Below, piece by piece: positions 49,455 to 59,027 of a stretch of DNA of 64,000 bases. Within the stretch, counting starts at the first letter, position 1, and each line of letters starts with the position of its first letter. The stretch spans positions 314,038 through 378,037 of the forward strand of contig JAPYUX010000001.1 in NCBI GenBank assembly GCA_029940375.1. Direction: 5' to 3'. Both the position numbers and the translations under genes were made by a program. The notes beneath the pieces were generated by a model. It had not been told where the DNA came from and made no database searches. It was given only the letters and a program-made list of their open reading frames with translations. This DNA comes from Dehalococcoidia bacterium. Lineage in GTDB: Bacteria > Chloroflexota > Dehalococcoidia > Lucifugimonadales > Lucifugimonadaceae.

Positions 49455-51688
49455 TTTTTTTATATACATTTTTTTGTTTAATGATTTTTATTCTTTTATT
49501 TATTCCGGGATTTGTATTTAACAAATATTTATCACAAAATAAACTCTTTCATATTCCTGATTTATTTTTAGGATTTATTCTGTACATTCTAATAGGGACT
49601 ATTTTTTCTATTTTTTTTATTAAATTTATTCCATTACAATATTTGTGGATTTCATCATATTTAATTTTATTAATGTTATCCGCGACACATTTTTTTATTT
49701 CAAAAGATACTTTATCTGATATTTTTTCTATTTCAATGATTAGAAATATATTAATTTTTTGCATTGTTTTTCTTTTAACCTTAACGATTAGGTTTTTCAA
49801 TCCTGACATTATAAATACTGAAAAAATTATGGAGTTGATGATTTTAACCTCTGTTATGGATATGAAAAGTATTATTCCAGATGATTTATGGTTTCACAAT
49901 GAGAATATTAAATATTATTATTTTGGATACTTTGTTTTTTCATCTGTTCCTAAAATGCTCTTGTTAGACTCAAATGTTGCATATAATTTCATATTACCGA
50001 CAGTAATATCTTATAGCGCATTGGTACTTGTTCATTTTACACAATTACTTTTTGAACAATTTAAAATCAAAAAGAACTTTATTTTATTTTTTTTATTTTC
50101 TTTTATTTTTATATTCTTCTTGTCTCCCATTGCCTCTTCTATAGAATTTATAAGTCATTTATCAATTGGTAGCAACTCTTTTTATAAATTTATTGATATA
50201 AATGGAATTGACAATTTACCAAAGATTAAATTATTTTGGCCTGATGATCATTGGTGGTGGTTTTCTATTTCCCGAATAATCAGTTACAACCGACCTGATT
50301 TTATTTTAAGTGATTATACGATTAATGAATTTCCAGCATTTTCACTAATCTTGGGTGATATACACCCACATATTTTGGCTATTCCATTTGTTTTATTGTC
50401 TATATATTTGATAGTTTTTATATTTAAAAATGCTTATAATAAAGAATTTCATTATATGTTAATTTTCCAACTAAGCATAATTTTTTTATTCACAATATTA
50501 ATAAACCCATGGTACCTTATTCCATTATTTTGGCTTTTTTTTCTAAATTTACTTTTTTATGAATATTATTTTGGTGCTAACCCTTGGGTTGTTATTAAGA
50601 GTATTATCCAAAAATGTTTACCACTTTTATTGATTGGCATTGTTGTAATATTATTTTTGAACCCTTCGAATCAACTTAAATTTCCCTTTATATCTTTTGT
50701 AAAAATATCGTCTCAATTAGTTCATTTGATAATATATTGGTTCTTGATTTTTTCACCAATATTTTTATTTTTTATTATTAAAATTTATAAAAACGGTTTC
50801 TTAAAGAAAGAATTATTACAAAACTCTATTATTTTTATATTTTTTTCAGTACTGTTGACTTTAGTATCAGCAAGAGTCTTTAATACTGAACTATTTCTAA
50901 ATTATGTTTTTGTTGTAATTACTTTTTCTTTAATTATTTCTATATTCATTATTTTTATCAAACAAACATATGAAAAAAATGATTATTTAGATTTAACTAT
51001 AACTATTTCTATTTTGTCAGGAGTTTTGGTAGTATATGGAGCAGAATTTATTTTTATAGTTGATTCATTCAATAGCAGAATGAATACTGTGTTTAAATTT
51101 TATTTTTTTGTATATTTATTGATATCAATCTTTTCTGTGTATTTTTTGTATAAAATTTATTTATCTTTATCAAAAAAAACATCTCTTATTTTTATATCTG
51201 TATTTCTAATATTTATTGTGCCTAGCTTTTGGTGGACAATATCAGCACTCAATTCTAGATTTGAAGAACATCAAGGAATTAGAGGATTTGATGGATTATC
51301 TTACCTTATAGACGAGGAAAAAGAATTAATTTCATTTATTAAAAAAAATACTCAAACAGAAGATATTGTTCTAGAAACAGTTGGAAGAGCTTATAGTAAA
51401 TCAAATTTTATCTCTGCATCCACTGGACGAGCAACTATTTTAGGATGGCCTAATCATGAAATGCAATGGAGAGGATCAAGTGCCGCCATCAATGACCTTC
51501 AATATAAAATTGAGTTGTTTTATCAAGATCCAAATAACAATATGGAATTCCTTAATGAATATAACATAAAATATGTGATACTTTCTAAAAATGATATTTT
51601 ATTAAATCAATATGATGAAAATGAATTTATTAAATCTTTTGATTTAATTTTTGAAAATAAAGAATACAAATTTTTTATGACAAAATAG
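49451..51688 (+). CDS. DUF2298 (TIGR03662) multi-pass membrane protein
   Basis: A 745-residue protein with at least twelve membrane helices. Landmarks of DUF2298 are YYFGYFVFSSVPKML, the loop motif LGDIHPHILAIPF and NSRMNTVFKFYF. The family, known as Chlor_Arch_YYY, is largely limited to Chloroflexota and archaea and is thought to be a GT-C-type glycosyltransferase relative; the donor would be a lipid-linked sugar and the active site extracellular. Overlaps rnc by 4 nt and is 4 nt ahead of the next gene. Confidence 0.85.
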   Translation: MIFLYTFFCLMIFILLFIPGFVFNKYLSQNKLFHIPDLFLGFILYILIGTIFSIFFIKFIPLQYLWISSYLILLMLSATHFFISKDTLSDIFSISMIRNILIFCIVFLLTLTIRFFNPDIINTEKIMELMILTSVMDMKSIIPDDLWFHNENIKYYYFGYFVFSSVPKMLLLDSNVAYNFILPTVISYSALVLVHFTQLLFEQFKIKKNFILFFLFSFIFIFFLSPIASSIEFISHLSIGSNSFYKFIDINGIDNLPKIKLFWPDDHWWWFSISRIISYNRPDFILSDYTINEFPAFSLILGDIHPHILAIPFVLLSIYLIVFIFKNAYNKEFHYMLIFQLSIIFLFTILINPWYLIPLFWLFFLNLLFYEYYFGANPWVVIKSIIQKCLPLLLIGIVVILFLNPSNQLKFPFISFVKISSQLVHLIIYWFLIFSPIFLFFIIKIYKNGFLKKELLQNSIIFIFFSVLLTLVSARVFNTELFLNYVFVVITFSLIISIFIIFIKQTYEKNDYLDLTITISILSGVLVVYGAEFIFIVDSFNSRMNTVFKFYFFVYLLISIFSVYFLYKIYLSLSKKTSLIFISVFLIFIVPSFWWTISALNSRFEEHQGIRGFDGLSYLIDEEKELISFIKKNTQTEDIVLETVGRAYSKSNFISASTGRATILGWPNHEMQWRGSSAAINDLQYKIELFYQDPNNNMEFLNEYNIKYVILSKNDILLNQYDENEFIKSFDLIFENKEYKFFMTK

Positions 51689-51692
51689 AATT

Positions 51693-53723
51693 ATGTTTGA
51701 GAAAATTAGAACCTTGTTTATAAATAAATTAGATTTGATAATGTTTTTATCTCTGCTATCAACTACTCTTTTTTATAGATTTTACAAACTTGCTGATCGA
51801 GCAATTCATCATGATGAAAGTCTACATGGCTATTTTGCATATACAACTTCATTAGGTGATGTTTTTCATCATAATCCTCTTACTCATGGTATGTTCCTCT
51901 TTAATTTCATTTCTTCTTTTTTTTGGTTATTTGGAGATTCTAATTTAACTTTAAGATTTCCCTTCGCATTTTTTGGTTTATTAATTGTTTTTTTACCATT
52001 TTTATTTAGAAATGAACTAGGTCGTTTGAGTACTTTTCTCATTTCCTTAATGCTTATTTTTTCACCTTCTATTGCTTATTTCTCGAGATTCGCTAGAAAT
52101 GATATATTTATAGCTGTTTTTTTTATTATTTTTTTGATTTCTACAATTAAATATATTAAATCTTCTGATAACAAATGGCTGTATTTATCAATTGCTTCTT
52201 TATCTTTCGGATTTACTACTAAGGAAACTATGTATATTAATCTTTTTGGAGTTTTACTATTTCTTTTTGCTTATTCTTACAGAGATATTTTATCTGTGTT
52301 AATGTCCAAAATTTCAATAAAAGAAATAAGTAACCATACCAAACTTTTTCTAATTTTATTTACAATATCGTTACCTTTAGCAGCACCATTAATTGCTATT
52401 TTTCAATCATCTCTAGGCCTTATACTTGCTGCACCTGAAGGATATCCGTCTGTTCCTCCAGGGCTACCAATAGGAAACGGTTTATATCTATCTTTAATAA
52501 TTACGATGATACTATGTATAACTTCTTTGGCTGTCGGATTATATCTTGATAAAAAAGTTTGGATTAATTCAATAATTATATTTTTGATAATATACGTGTT
52601 GATGTTTACCTCTTTTTTTATAAATCCTACTGGTATCATATCAGGACAGTGGCAATCGTTAGGATATTGGCTTTCGCAACAAGATGTTGCTCGTGGCAGC
52701 CAACCTATATATTATTACTTTTTATTATGTTTATCATATGAATTCTTACCCTTTGTTTTTGGATTGCCTCTAGCATTTTATTATTTGCTTAAAGGAAATT
52801 TTACAAAAAAATATTTCGCATTTATTTCAATTTATTCTTTATTAGCATTCACCTTGGCGGGAGAAAAAATGCCTTGGTTGCTCGTTAATATCACTATTCC
52901 ATTTGTTTTTATTACTGGAATGTTCGTATCAGATAATATAAAAAACCTATTTAAAATAAACAAGGAAATTCTCTTATTTATATTATTTGCATCGTTCTTG
53001 ATCATATTTTTCTTACTAAGGTTATTTTTTTCTGACTACACTAATTCTACGCAAAGTATATATTATGACATTTTGTTTTTATCACTTTTATTATTAGTTT
53101 CTTTGTTAGCATATTTAAGATATGGAATCAAATTAAATTTATTTATTACTAGCTTAGTTGTTGTATCTTTCATCATATTCTCTCTCTTTACTGTACGAAC
53201 AACTAATATGCTTTTATTTAAACATTCTGATGAGCCACGAGATCTTTTAATATACACGCAATCTTCTTCAGAATTACACTTTATATCAGAAGAATTAAAT
53301 AATTTAAATTATGTGAAAAACAAATCGTCCAATATCTCTGTGGCTGTTGATACTTCTGATGGATTTGCATGGCCATGGATGTGGTACCTAAGAAATTTCA
53401 AAGATGTTATTTGGTTTGACTCTTCTTCAATAGATAACATTGACTACGAAGTAGATATTTTATTGATGAATAAAAACCAAATTGATAAAATTTCTGATAA
53501 AACACTTTCTTTTTATGATATTAAAAGGCCTTATTCACATCGAAAATGGTTTCCTGAACATAATTATAGAAATTTAACTTTTGAAAAGATATTTGAAATA
53601 ATTATAAATAATGATAAAAGAGTAGTGATTAGAGATTTTTTTATTTCTAAAAAATTTCACTCTACTCTAGGTAGTTCGGACGCAATTTTATATAAAGCTA
53701 AAGAATTTAAGTCTCTTGAATAA
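51693..53723 (+). CDS. TIGR03663 (Agl23-like, flippase-associated) membrane protein
   Basis: A 676-residue multi-pass membrane protein of the TIGR03663 family. The first extracytoplasmic loop RAIHHDESLHGYFAYTTS carries the HDE acid pair, with HNPLTHGMFLFNF following, as expected for GT-C glycosyltransferase-like proteins; about eleven helices and a C-terminal soluble domain. In haloarchaea the family is associated with Agl flippase genes. It is taken to work with the DUF2298 protein on the same lipid-linked sugar pathway. Confidence 0.83.
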   Translation: MFEKIRTLFINKLDLIMFLSLLSTTLFYRFYKLADRAIHHDESLHGYFAYTTSLGDVFHHNPLTHGMFLFNFISSFFWLFGDSNLTLRFPFAFFGLLIVFLPFLFRNELGRLSTFLISLMLIFSPSIAYFSRFARNDIFIAVFFIIFLISTIKYIKSSDNKWLYLSIASLSFGFTTKETMYINLFGVLLFLFAYSYRDILSVLMSKISIKEISNHTKLFLILFTISLPLAAPLIAIFQSSLGLILAAPEGYPSVPPGLPIGNGLYLSLIITMILCITSLAVGLYLDKKVWINSIIIFLIIYVLMFTSFFINPTGIISGQWQSLGYWLSQQDVARGSQPIYYYFLLCLSYEFLPFVFGLPLAFYYLLKGNFTKKYFAFISIYSLLAFTLAGEKMPWLLVNITIPFVFITGMFVSDNIKNLFKINKEILLFILFASFLIIFFLLRLFFSDYTNSTQSIYYDILFLSLLLLVSLLAYLRYGIKLNLFITSLVVVSFIIFSLFTVRTTNMLLFKHSDEPRDLLIYTQSSSELHFISEELNNLNYVKNKSSNISVAVDTSDGFAWPWMWYLRNFKDVIWFDSSSIDNIDYEVDILLMNKNQIDKISDKTLSFYDIKRPYSHRKWFPEHNYRNLTFEKIFEIIINNDKRVVIRDFFISKKFHSTLGSSDAILYKAKEFKSLE

Positions 53724-54684
53724 AATTTTAAACAAATCAAATATAATTTCTTTAATTTTTTCTGCTTTATTTGCTATAGGTTTATATACATTGATAAATG
53801 ATTTCAATTTACTAATGGAACATATTTTTAGTGTCAATTTTTCTGTTTTTTTAATAGCTTCCTTGATTTATTTTTCTTCAGTTATTTTAAGATATCTAAG
53901 ATGGAAAATTATATATTTAGAACTATTGAATAATTATAAATTCAATATGTTAAATGAAACAATAATAGGATATATGGCAAATAATATTTTACCATTTAGG
54001 ATAGGAGAATTATTTAGAGCTAGAAGAATAAACACAAGAGAAAAAACTAAATATGTCTCTATTCTTTCTACAATTTTGACTGAAAGAATAACTGATGTTT
54101 TAGCTCTGCTTATATTTATTTTAATCAGCTTTATATTTGTTGATAAAAAATTTCTTGAAGTGTATGAATTCGATTACATAAATTCATTTTTATATATTTT
54201 TATACTCTTCTGTCTTTTTATGATAAGTATTTTTTTTCTTAAAAGATTTTCTATATATAAAACTATGATAGAAAATATATTTATCTTTATAAAAACTCTT
54301 TTTTCTTTCTTTCTAGTTAAAAGAAATTCTAAATTGTATTTTTATTTATTTATTTTGTCTGTTTTGATTTGGTTAATTGAATCGGTTGTATATTTTTTTG
54401 TTGCTTACAATTTAATTGATGATATAAACCCATTTAATCTGTTTTTTATAATTCTTATGGTATGTGCAATTACGAACCTTTCTGGAATTATCCCTTCATT
54501 ACCAGGTAATATTGGGAATTTTGAATTTTTTGGAACCTTAACTCTAGTCGCTTTTGGTATAAATTCTGTGATTTCTGGCTCGATTATAATTGTTGTCCAT
54601 TTAGTATTGTGGATACCAATCACTTTTTTGGGCATTATAATTATCATATTAGAAAAGTTTTATCTATCTAAAAAAGATTTATGA
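53716..54684 (+). CDS. Lysylphosphatidylglycerol synthase-type (UPF0104/AglD-like) membrane protein
   Basis: A 322-residue protein with about eight membrane helices, start TTG overlapping the upstream stop by 8 nt. GYMANNILPFRIGELFRARRI is the conserved loop of the UPF0104 membrane domain, and LSGIIPSLPGNIGNFEFFGTL (IPSLPGNIGNFE) the second. Members include flippase domains of MprF and AglD-like dolichol glycosyl enzymes. An ATT 12 nt downstream is an alternative start but lacks a ribosome-binding site. Confidence 0.82.
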   Translation: MNKILNKSNIISLIFSALFAIGLYTLINDFNLLMEHIFSVNFSVFLIASLIYFSSVILRYLRWKIIYLELLNNYKFNMLNETIIGYMANNILPFRIGELFRARRINTREKTKYVSILSTILTERITDVLALLIFILISFIFVDKKFLEVYEFDYINSFLYIFILFCLFMISIFFLKRFSIYKTMIENIFIFIKTLFSFFLVKRNSKLYFYLFILSVLIWLIESVVYFFVAYNLIDDINPFNLFFIILMVCAITNLSGIIPSLPGNIGNFEFFGTLTLVAFGINSVISGSIIIVVHLVLWIPITFLGIIIIILEKFYLSKKDL

Positions 54685-55988
54685 AAATAGCAATAATAGG
54701 TTCTGGAATTACTGGATTATCGGCTGCTTATAGACTTACAAAAAATGGCCACGAAGTAGTAGTATACGAAGCAAGCAATTTTAATGGTGGGCAAGCATCA
54801 ACATTGGAAATATCGGGTAATGATTTAGAAAAAGCATATCATCATTTATTTGTATCTGATTCACACATTCTAAATCTTTATAAAGAACTTAATATCTCCG
54901 ATGAGTTAGAATGGTTTAAATCTTCAGTAGCTACTTATACTGAAAATAATATATGGCCTACAACAACTATATTAGATGTATTAAAATTAAGGCCTTTATC
55001 AATGAAACAGAGATTCTCCCTCTTATTTGTATCTCTGAGACTGAAAATAATAAGAGATTGGAAAAAACTGGAAAACATAACTGCTTATGATTGGTTAAAA
55101 AATAAAGTAGAAAAAAAAACATTCGAAATTATTTTTGAACCATTATTGAGAGGAAAATTCGGTAGATATTATAAAACAATTTCACTTCCTTGGTTTTGGT
55201 CAAAATTACAAACTAGAGTTGCTTCAAGAAATCATAAATTTCAAGAAATACTATGTTATCCAAAAAAATCATTTAAAAGTTTAATAGAAACTTTAGTAGA
55301 AACTATTGAAAGTAACAATGGTTCCATAAAGTTAAACCACATTGTTACCAAAATAAATATCAAAAATAATAAAGTACAATCTATAAATATTAAAAATTCA
55401 ACAGAAGAAAAAACAAATGAATTTGATTCGGTAATATCTACTGTTCCTTATCATATTTTAAATAAAATTGTAAAACTTCCCAAACAAATTCTAATTAATT
55501 CTAAAAAAGTAAATTATATGGCTGCTGTTGTTATGATAATTGTTTCAAAATACAAATTATCAGACTATTATTGGTTGAGCATAGCCGAAAAAGACTTCCC
55601 ATTTCTAGGAGTTATAGAACATACAAATCTTATTCCAAAGAATAGATATATGAATAATAATATTATTTATATAACCAATTATGTAGAAAGTGATCATCCA
55701 CTCCTATCAAAAAATTTATCTGAAGTTTATAAGGAATATGAACCATATTTAAAAAAAATAAATCCAAAATTTAATAGAGATTGGATTATAGAACATCGTT
55801 TTAATAAAATAAATTATGCTCAACCTATTATACCTATTAATTATTCTTCATATAAAATACCTATAAAATTGCCTATTTATGGTCTATATTGTGCTAATAC
55901 AGCACAAATTTATCCTGAAGACAGGGGTACAAATTACTCTGTGGAATTAGGTGAAAATGTTTCAAAATTAATAATGGAAGGAAAATAA
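54681..55988 (+). CDS. NAD(P)/FAD-dependent amine oxidase-like oxidoreductase
   Basis: A 435-residue flavoprotein. The dinucleotide motif IAIIGSGITGLSAAYRL starts at residue 3, with VVVYEAS to bind the ribose, then YHHLFVSDSHILNL and FGRYYKTISLPWFW. It belongs to the protoporphyrinogen oxidase/amine oxidase-like group that travels with the three preceding membrane genes; in archaea similar genes accompany glycosylation loci. It may modify a sugar or polyisoprenoid, which is inference. Starts inside the previous stop and ends directly before the next ATG. Confidence 0.83.
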   Translation: MKIAIIGSGITGLSAAYRLTKNGHEVVVYEASNFNGGQASTLEISGNDLEKAYHHLFVSDSHILNLYKELNISDELEWFKSSVATYTENNIWPTTTILDVLKLRPLSMKQRFSLLFVSLRLKIIRDWKKLENITAYDWLKNKVEKKTFEIIFEPLLRGKFGRYYKTISLPWFWSKLQTRVASRNHKFQEILCYPKKSFKSLIETLVETIESNNGSIKLNHIVTKINIKNNKVQSINIKNSTEEKTNEFDSVISTVPYHILNKIVKLPKQILINSKKVNYMAAVVMIIVSKYKLSDYYWLSIAEKDFPFLGVIEHTNLIPKNRYMNNNIIYITNYVESDHPLLSKNLSEVYKEYEPYLKKINPKFNRDWIIEHRFNKINYAQPIIPINYSSYKIPIKLPIYGLYCANTAQIYPEDRGTNYSVELGENVSKLIMEGK

Positions 55989-57653
55989 ATGATTGATGTC
56001 GGTACAGGAATAGCAAAAGTTTTGAAAGAAGAAGGAATAGAATGGGTATCTACTTTTCCAGTTTGTAGAGTGAATAATTACTTGGGGAAAGAAAAAATGC
56101 CTATGATTATGATGCGTGATGATCGTTATGCAATTGCATTGGCTGATAGTTTTTCTCGAGTTACTTCTGGAAAAAATATCGGAGTATGTACTGTTCAAGG
56201 AGGTGTTAATGCTGCTGGTCTTCAAGTTGCATATGCAGGATTAGCTCAAGCTTATGAAGACAATTCTCCAGTCCTTTGCATCACGGATGGAGTCCCTTTA
56301 GGTAACTCTGAAAATAGTGAATTTGATGTTACTACAAGCCTAAAATCTGTTTCTAAATGGTATGGGTATATTGATGTTCCAGAAAGAACACATGAATTTA
56401 TGCGAAGAGCATTTTCAATGTTACGTAATGGACCTCCAGGCCCTGTTATAATTGCGGTTCCTAATCCAGCTGCTCAATATAATGAAACATTAGATCCATA
56501 TAGGACTGTTAAAACTTGGAAAAGTGTTCCAGATTCCAATGATGTTTCAATCGCATTAGAAACTATTATTCAAGCGACCGATCCAATCCTTTATGTGGGA
56601 GAAGGTATTTTATATTCCGGAGGAACGGATGAACTATTAGCTTTTGCTGAACTATCGAATATTCCTGTAGTTACAACATTGAAAGCCAAAGGAGCTTTTC
56701 CTGAAGATCATCCATTATCATTAGGAGTAAGGGGAAAACATACAGAACACTATATTTTAAAAAGTGATGTTGTTATATCTGTTGGCTCTAGTCTTTCTCC
56801 GGGAAGATTTTCGCATGCAATTCCTGATGCTACTAATAAAAAAATTATAGTTTGTAACATAAATGAAAACCATTTAAACAAAATCTATCCTACAACACAT
56901 GCTTTGTTAGGAGATGCAAAATTAATACTTAAGTCCTTAGTTACTGAATTAGAAACAAAAACTTCAGGAATTGGGATTTCTGCTCCTAATAGAATAAAAG
57001 AAATTCAAATTGAGCGCCAAAAAGATGATGATATTTACTCTGATGCCTTATCTTCTTTGGATACTCCAATAAATCCTTATAGGGTTTATGCTGATATGAT
57101 GAAAGTTTTAGATCCTAAAAGGTCATTTGTAACGCATGAATCAGGAAATACAAGAGATCAACTTAGTACCGTATACCAAACATTAATTCCCCGAGGTTTT
57201 TTGGGGTGGGGCAATGTTTCTTCTTTAGGATTTAGTTTACCTGCAGCAATGGCTGCAAAAATTGCATTTCCTGAAAGAGATTCAATTGCTGTAACAGGAG
57301 AAGCTGGCTTAGGATATATGCTTGGGAACCTAGAAGTTCCAGTTCGTGAAAAAATTGGTATTACAGTCCTACATATTAGTAATGGAGGATTTTCTGGATA
57401 TGGACCTGGATTTTGGGGTGAAGGTCATGATCCCTATACTCATAAAGTTTTAAATTACGATTCAATAGATATGTCTAAAGTACTTAAACAAATGGGATTA
57501 CATTCTGAAAGAATATATGAACCTAAAGACATAATACCTGCGATTGAAAGAGCACTTAAAGCAAACCAAAAAGGACAACCAGCATATATAGAATTTATAT
57601 GTATTCAATACCCTGTATACGGTGATTGGTTATCAGGATCGCATGGTGAATAA
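55989..57653 (+). CDS. ThDP-dependent enzyme-like protein lacking the catalytic Glu
   Basis: A 554-residue protein with the three-domain layout of acetolactate synthase-like enzymes. Where active enzymes have RHE before the alpha-helix, it has MMRDDRYAIALADSFSR, so the Glu that protonates ThDP is Asp or missing. The usual GDGxFMxxxxEL/NN motif is VTGEAGLGYMLGNLEV ... ISNGGFSGYG, again altered. It may bind ThDP with a different mechanism, as in glyoxylate carboligase, or may have another role. Starts right after the FAD gene, suggesting a shared transcript. Confidence 0.8.
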   Translation: MIDVGTGIAKVLKEEGIEWVSTFPVCRVNNYLGKEKMPMIMMRDDRYAIALADSFSRVTSGKNIGVCTVQGGVNAAGLQVAYAGLAQAYEDNSPVLCITDGVPLGNSENSEFDVTTSLKSVSKWYGYIDVPERTHEFMRRAFSMLRNGPPGPVIIAVPNPAAQYNETLDPYRTVKTWKSVPDSNDVSIALETIIQATDPILYVGEGILYSGGTDELLAFAELSNIPVVTTLKAKGAFPEDHPLSLGVRGKHTEHYILKSDVVISVGSSLSPGRFSHAIPDATNKKIIVCNINENHLNKIYPTTHALLGDAKLILKSLVTELETKTSGIGISAPNRIKEIQIERQKDDDIYSDALSSLDTPINPYRVYADMMKVLDPKRSFVTHESGNTRDQLSTVYQTLIPRGFLGWGNVSSLGFSLPAAMAAKIAFPERDSIAVTGEAGLGYMLGNLEVPVREKIGITVLHISNGGFSGYGPGFWGEGHDPYTHKVLNYDSIDMSKVLKQMGLHSERIYEPKDIIPAIERALKANQKGQPAYIEFICIQYPVYGDWLSGSHGE

Positions 57654-57689
57654 TGGTAAACAAATTAATTAAATTATAAGGAGGGCTAA

Positions 57690-58466
57690 ATGGATTCATT
57701 AACAAATAAATCTGTAATTTTAACAGGAGCTGGTTCTGGAATAGGCCGAATAACAGCAAAAATGTTAGGAGAAATGGGAGCTAATGTTTTTATTGTTGGC
57801 AGACGTGAAAACTTGTTGATAGATACTGTTAAAGAAATTGAAGAAGCTGGTGGTAAAGGAGCATATATATCAGCAGACTTAGAGGATGGTGATGCAGCAG
57901 CAAACGTTGCGGAAGTTGCTATAAAAAAATTCGGAAACATCCAATATTTAATTAATAATGCAGGTCATAGCAGTAAAGTTAGATCATTAAGGTTTGTTGA
58001 TAAAGAAGATTGGCAATCTGTATTTAATGTTAATGTAGAAGGGGTCTATCGATTAACTCAAGCCATCCTCCCTAATATGATCGAAAATGGCGAAGGAACA
58101 ATTGTAACTGTTTCTTCAATGGCAGCGATAACTCCTGGTTTAATGGGAGGAATCCCTTATTCATCTGCAAAGGCTGCTGTAGCAGCAATGATGACAGCTA
58201 TGAGACAAGAATTAAGAGAGTATGGTATAAGAAGTTGTACAATCTATCCCGCAGAAGTGGATACCCCTATTTTAGATAATAGACCACTTCCTCCTGATGC
58301 TGAAGCAAGAGCAAGTATGATGCAACCTGAGGACATTGCAGAAGCTATACTTTTATGTATGAGAATGCCACAAAGGACAATAGTTCAAGATCTTGTTGTT
58401 AGTCCTACTATTTTGAGAGATGTCTCTGAGGATATGAAAATAGCTAAAAATTTAAAAAGTAAATAA
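57690..58466 (+). CDS. Short-chain dehydrogenase/reductase
   Basis: A 258-residue classical SDR. Cofactor motif TGAGSGIGRITAKM at residues 12-25, NNAGHSS, catalytic Ser in VSSMAAITPG, YSSAKAA with Tyr and Lys, and YPAEVDTPI. VGRREN after strand two with a basic pair suggests NADP(H). AAGGAGG precedes the ATG. The substrate is unknown; it lies between a ThDP protein and the NADH-linked module. Confidence 0.92.
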   Translation: MDSLTNKSVILTGAGSGIGRITAKMLGEMGANVFIVGRRENLLIDTVKEIEEAGGKGAYISADLEDGDAAANVAEVAIKKFGNIQYLINNAGHSSKVRSLRFVDKEDWQSVFNVNVEGVYRLTQAILPNMIENGEGTIVTVSSMAAITPGLMGGIPYSSAKAAVAAMMTAMRQELREYGIRSCTIYPAEVDTPILDNRPLPPDAEARASMMQPEDIAEAILLCMRMPQRTIVQDLVVSPTILRDVSEDMKIAKNLKSK

Positions 58467-58543
58467 TTCCTTTTTACCCTTAAATATCTTGTTAATGATA
58501 TTTACTATTGCTACAATTAAATTTGAATAATTCGGGAGTATAT

Positions 58544-59026
58544 TTGCCAAAAAATAAAAGTGATTCTGAAAAAATTAGAAATACTATTAGAGAAATCATT
58601 TCTAATCAAAAAAGAAAAACCGTAACAGTTTTATCTTCTCTGTTAGCGATTCAAGACTCTTTACATTATTTACCAGACGAAGCCATAGAAGAAACCGCGA
58701 TACATTGTAAAGTAACAATCAATGATGTTTGGAGCGTTGCCTCATTTTATACAAATTTCAGATTTACTCCTCCTGGTAATAATACATTGGATGTTTGTTG
58801 GGGACCTACTTGTCATATTACCGGGTCCCAAAAACTAATCGGCCAAGCACACGCTCAATTAGAGATTGAGGGTGAAGGTGAAACTAAAGACGGGAAAGTT
58901 ACATTGCGCTATTCTACGTGTTTAGGTGCCTGTGCGCAAAGCCCAGTTTTTGCTGTAAATCATGAGATGCATGGAAAAATGACAAAGAATAAAGTAGATC
59001 AATTGATCAATAAATTAACTAAATAA
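58544..59026 (+). CDS. nuoE: NADH dehydrogenase 24-kDa-type subunit (NuoE-like)
   Basis: About 160 residues, a thioredoxin-like [2Fe-2S] ferredoxin. The four cysteines are in CWGPTCHITGS and CLGACAQSP, following LPDEAIEETAIH. TTG at 58544 is preferred to the TTG at 58508 because GGGAG lies 5 nt before it. This subunit passes electrons between NuoF-type flavin and other clusters. With the next two genes it forms a soluble diaphorase unit like those of NAD-linked formate dehydrogenases and hydrogenases. No membrane Nuo subunits are nearby. Confidence 0.9.
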   Translation: MPKNKSDSEKIRNTIREIISNQKRKTVTVLSSLLAIQDSLHYLPDEAIEETAIHCKVTINDVWSVASFYTNFRFTPPGNNTLDVCWGPTCHITGSQKLIGQAHAQLEIEGEGETKDGKVTLRYSTCLGACAQSPVFAVNHEMHGKMTKNKVDQLINKLTK

Positions 59027-59027
59027 A

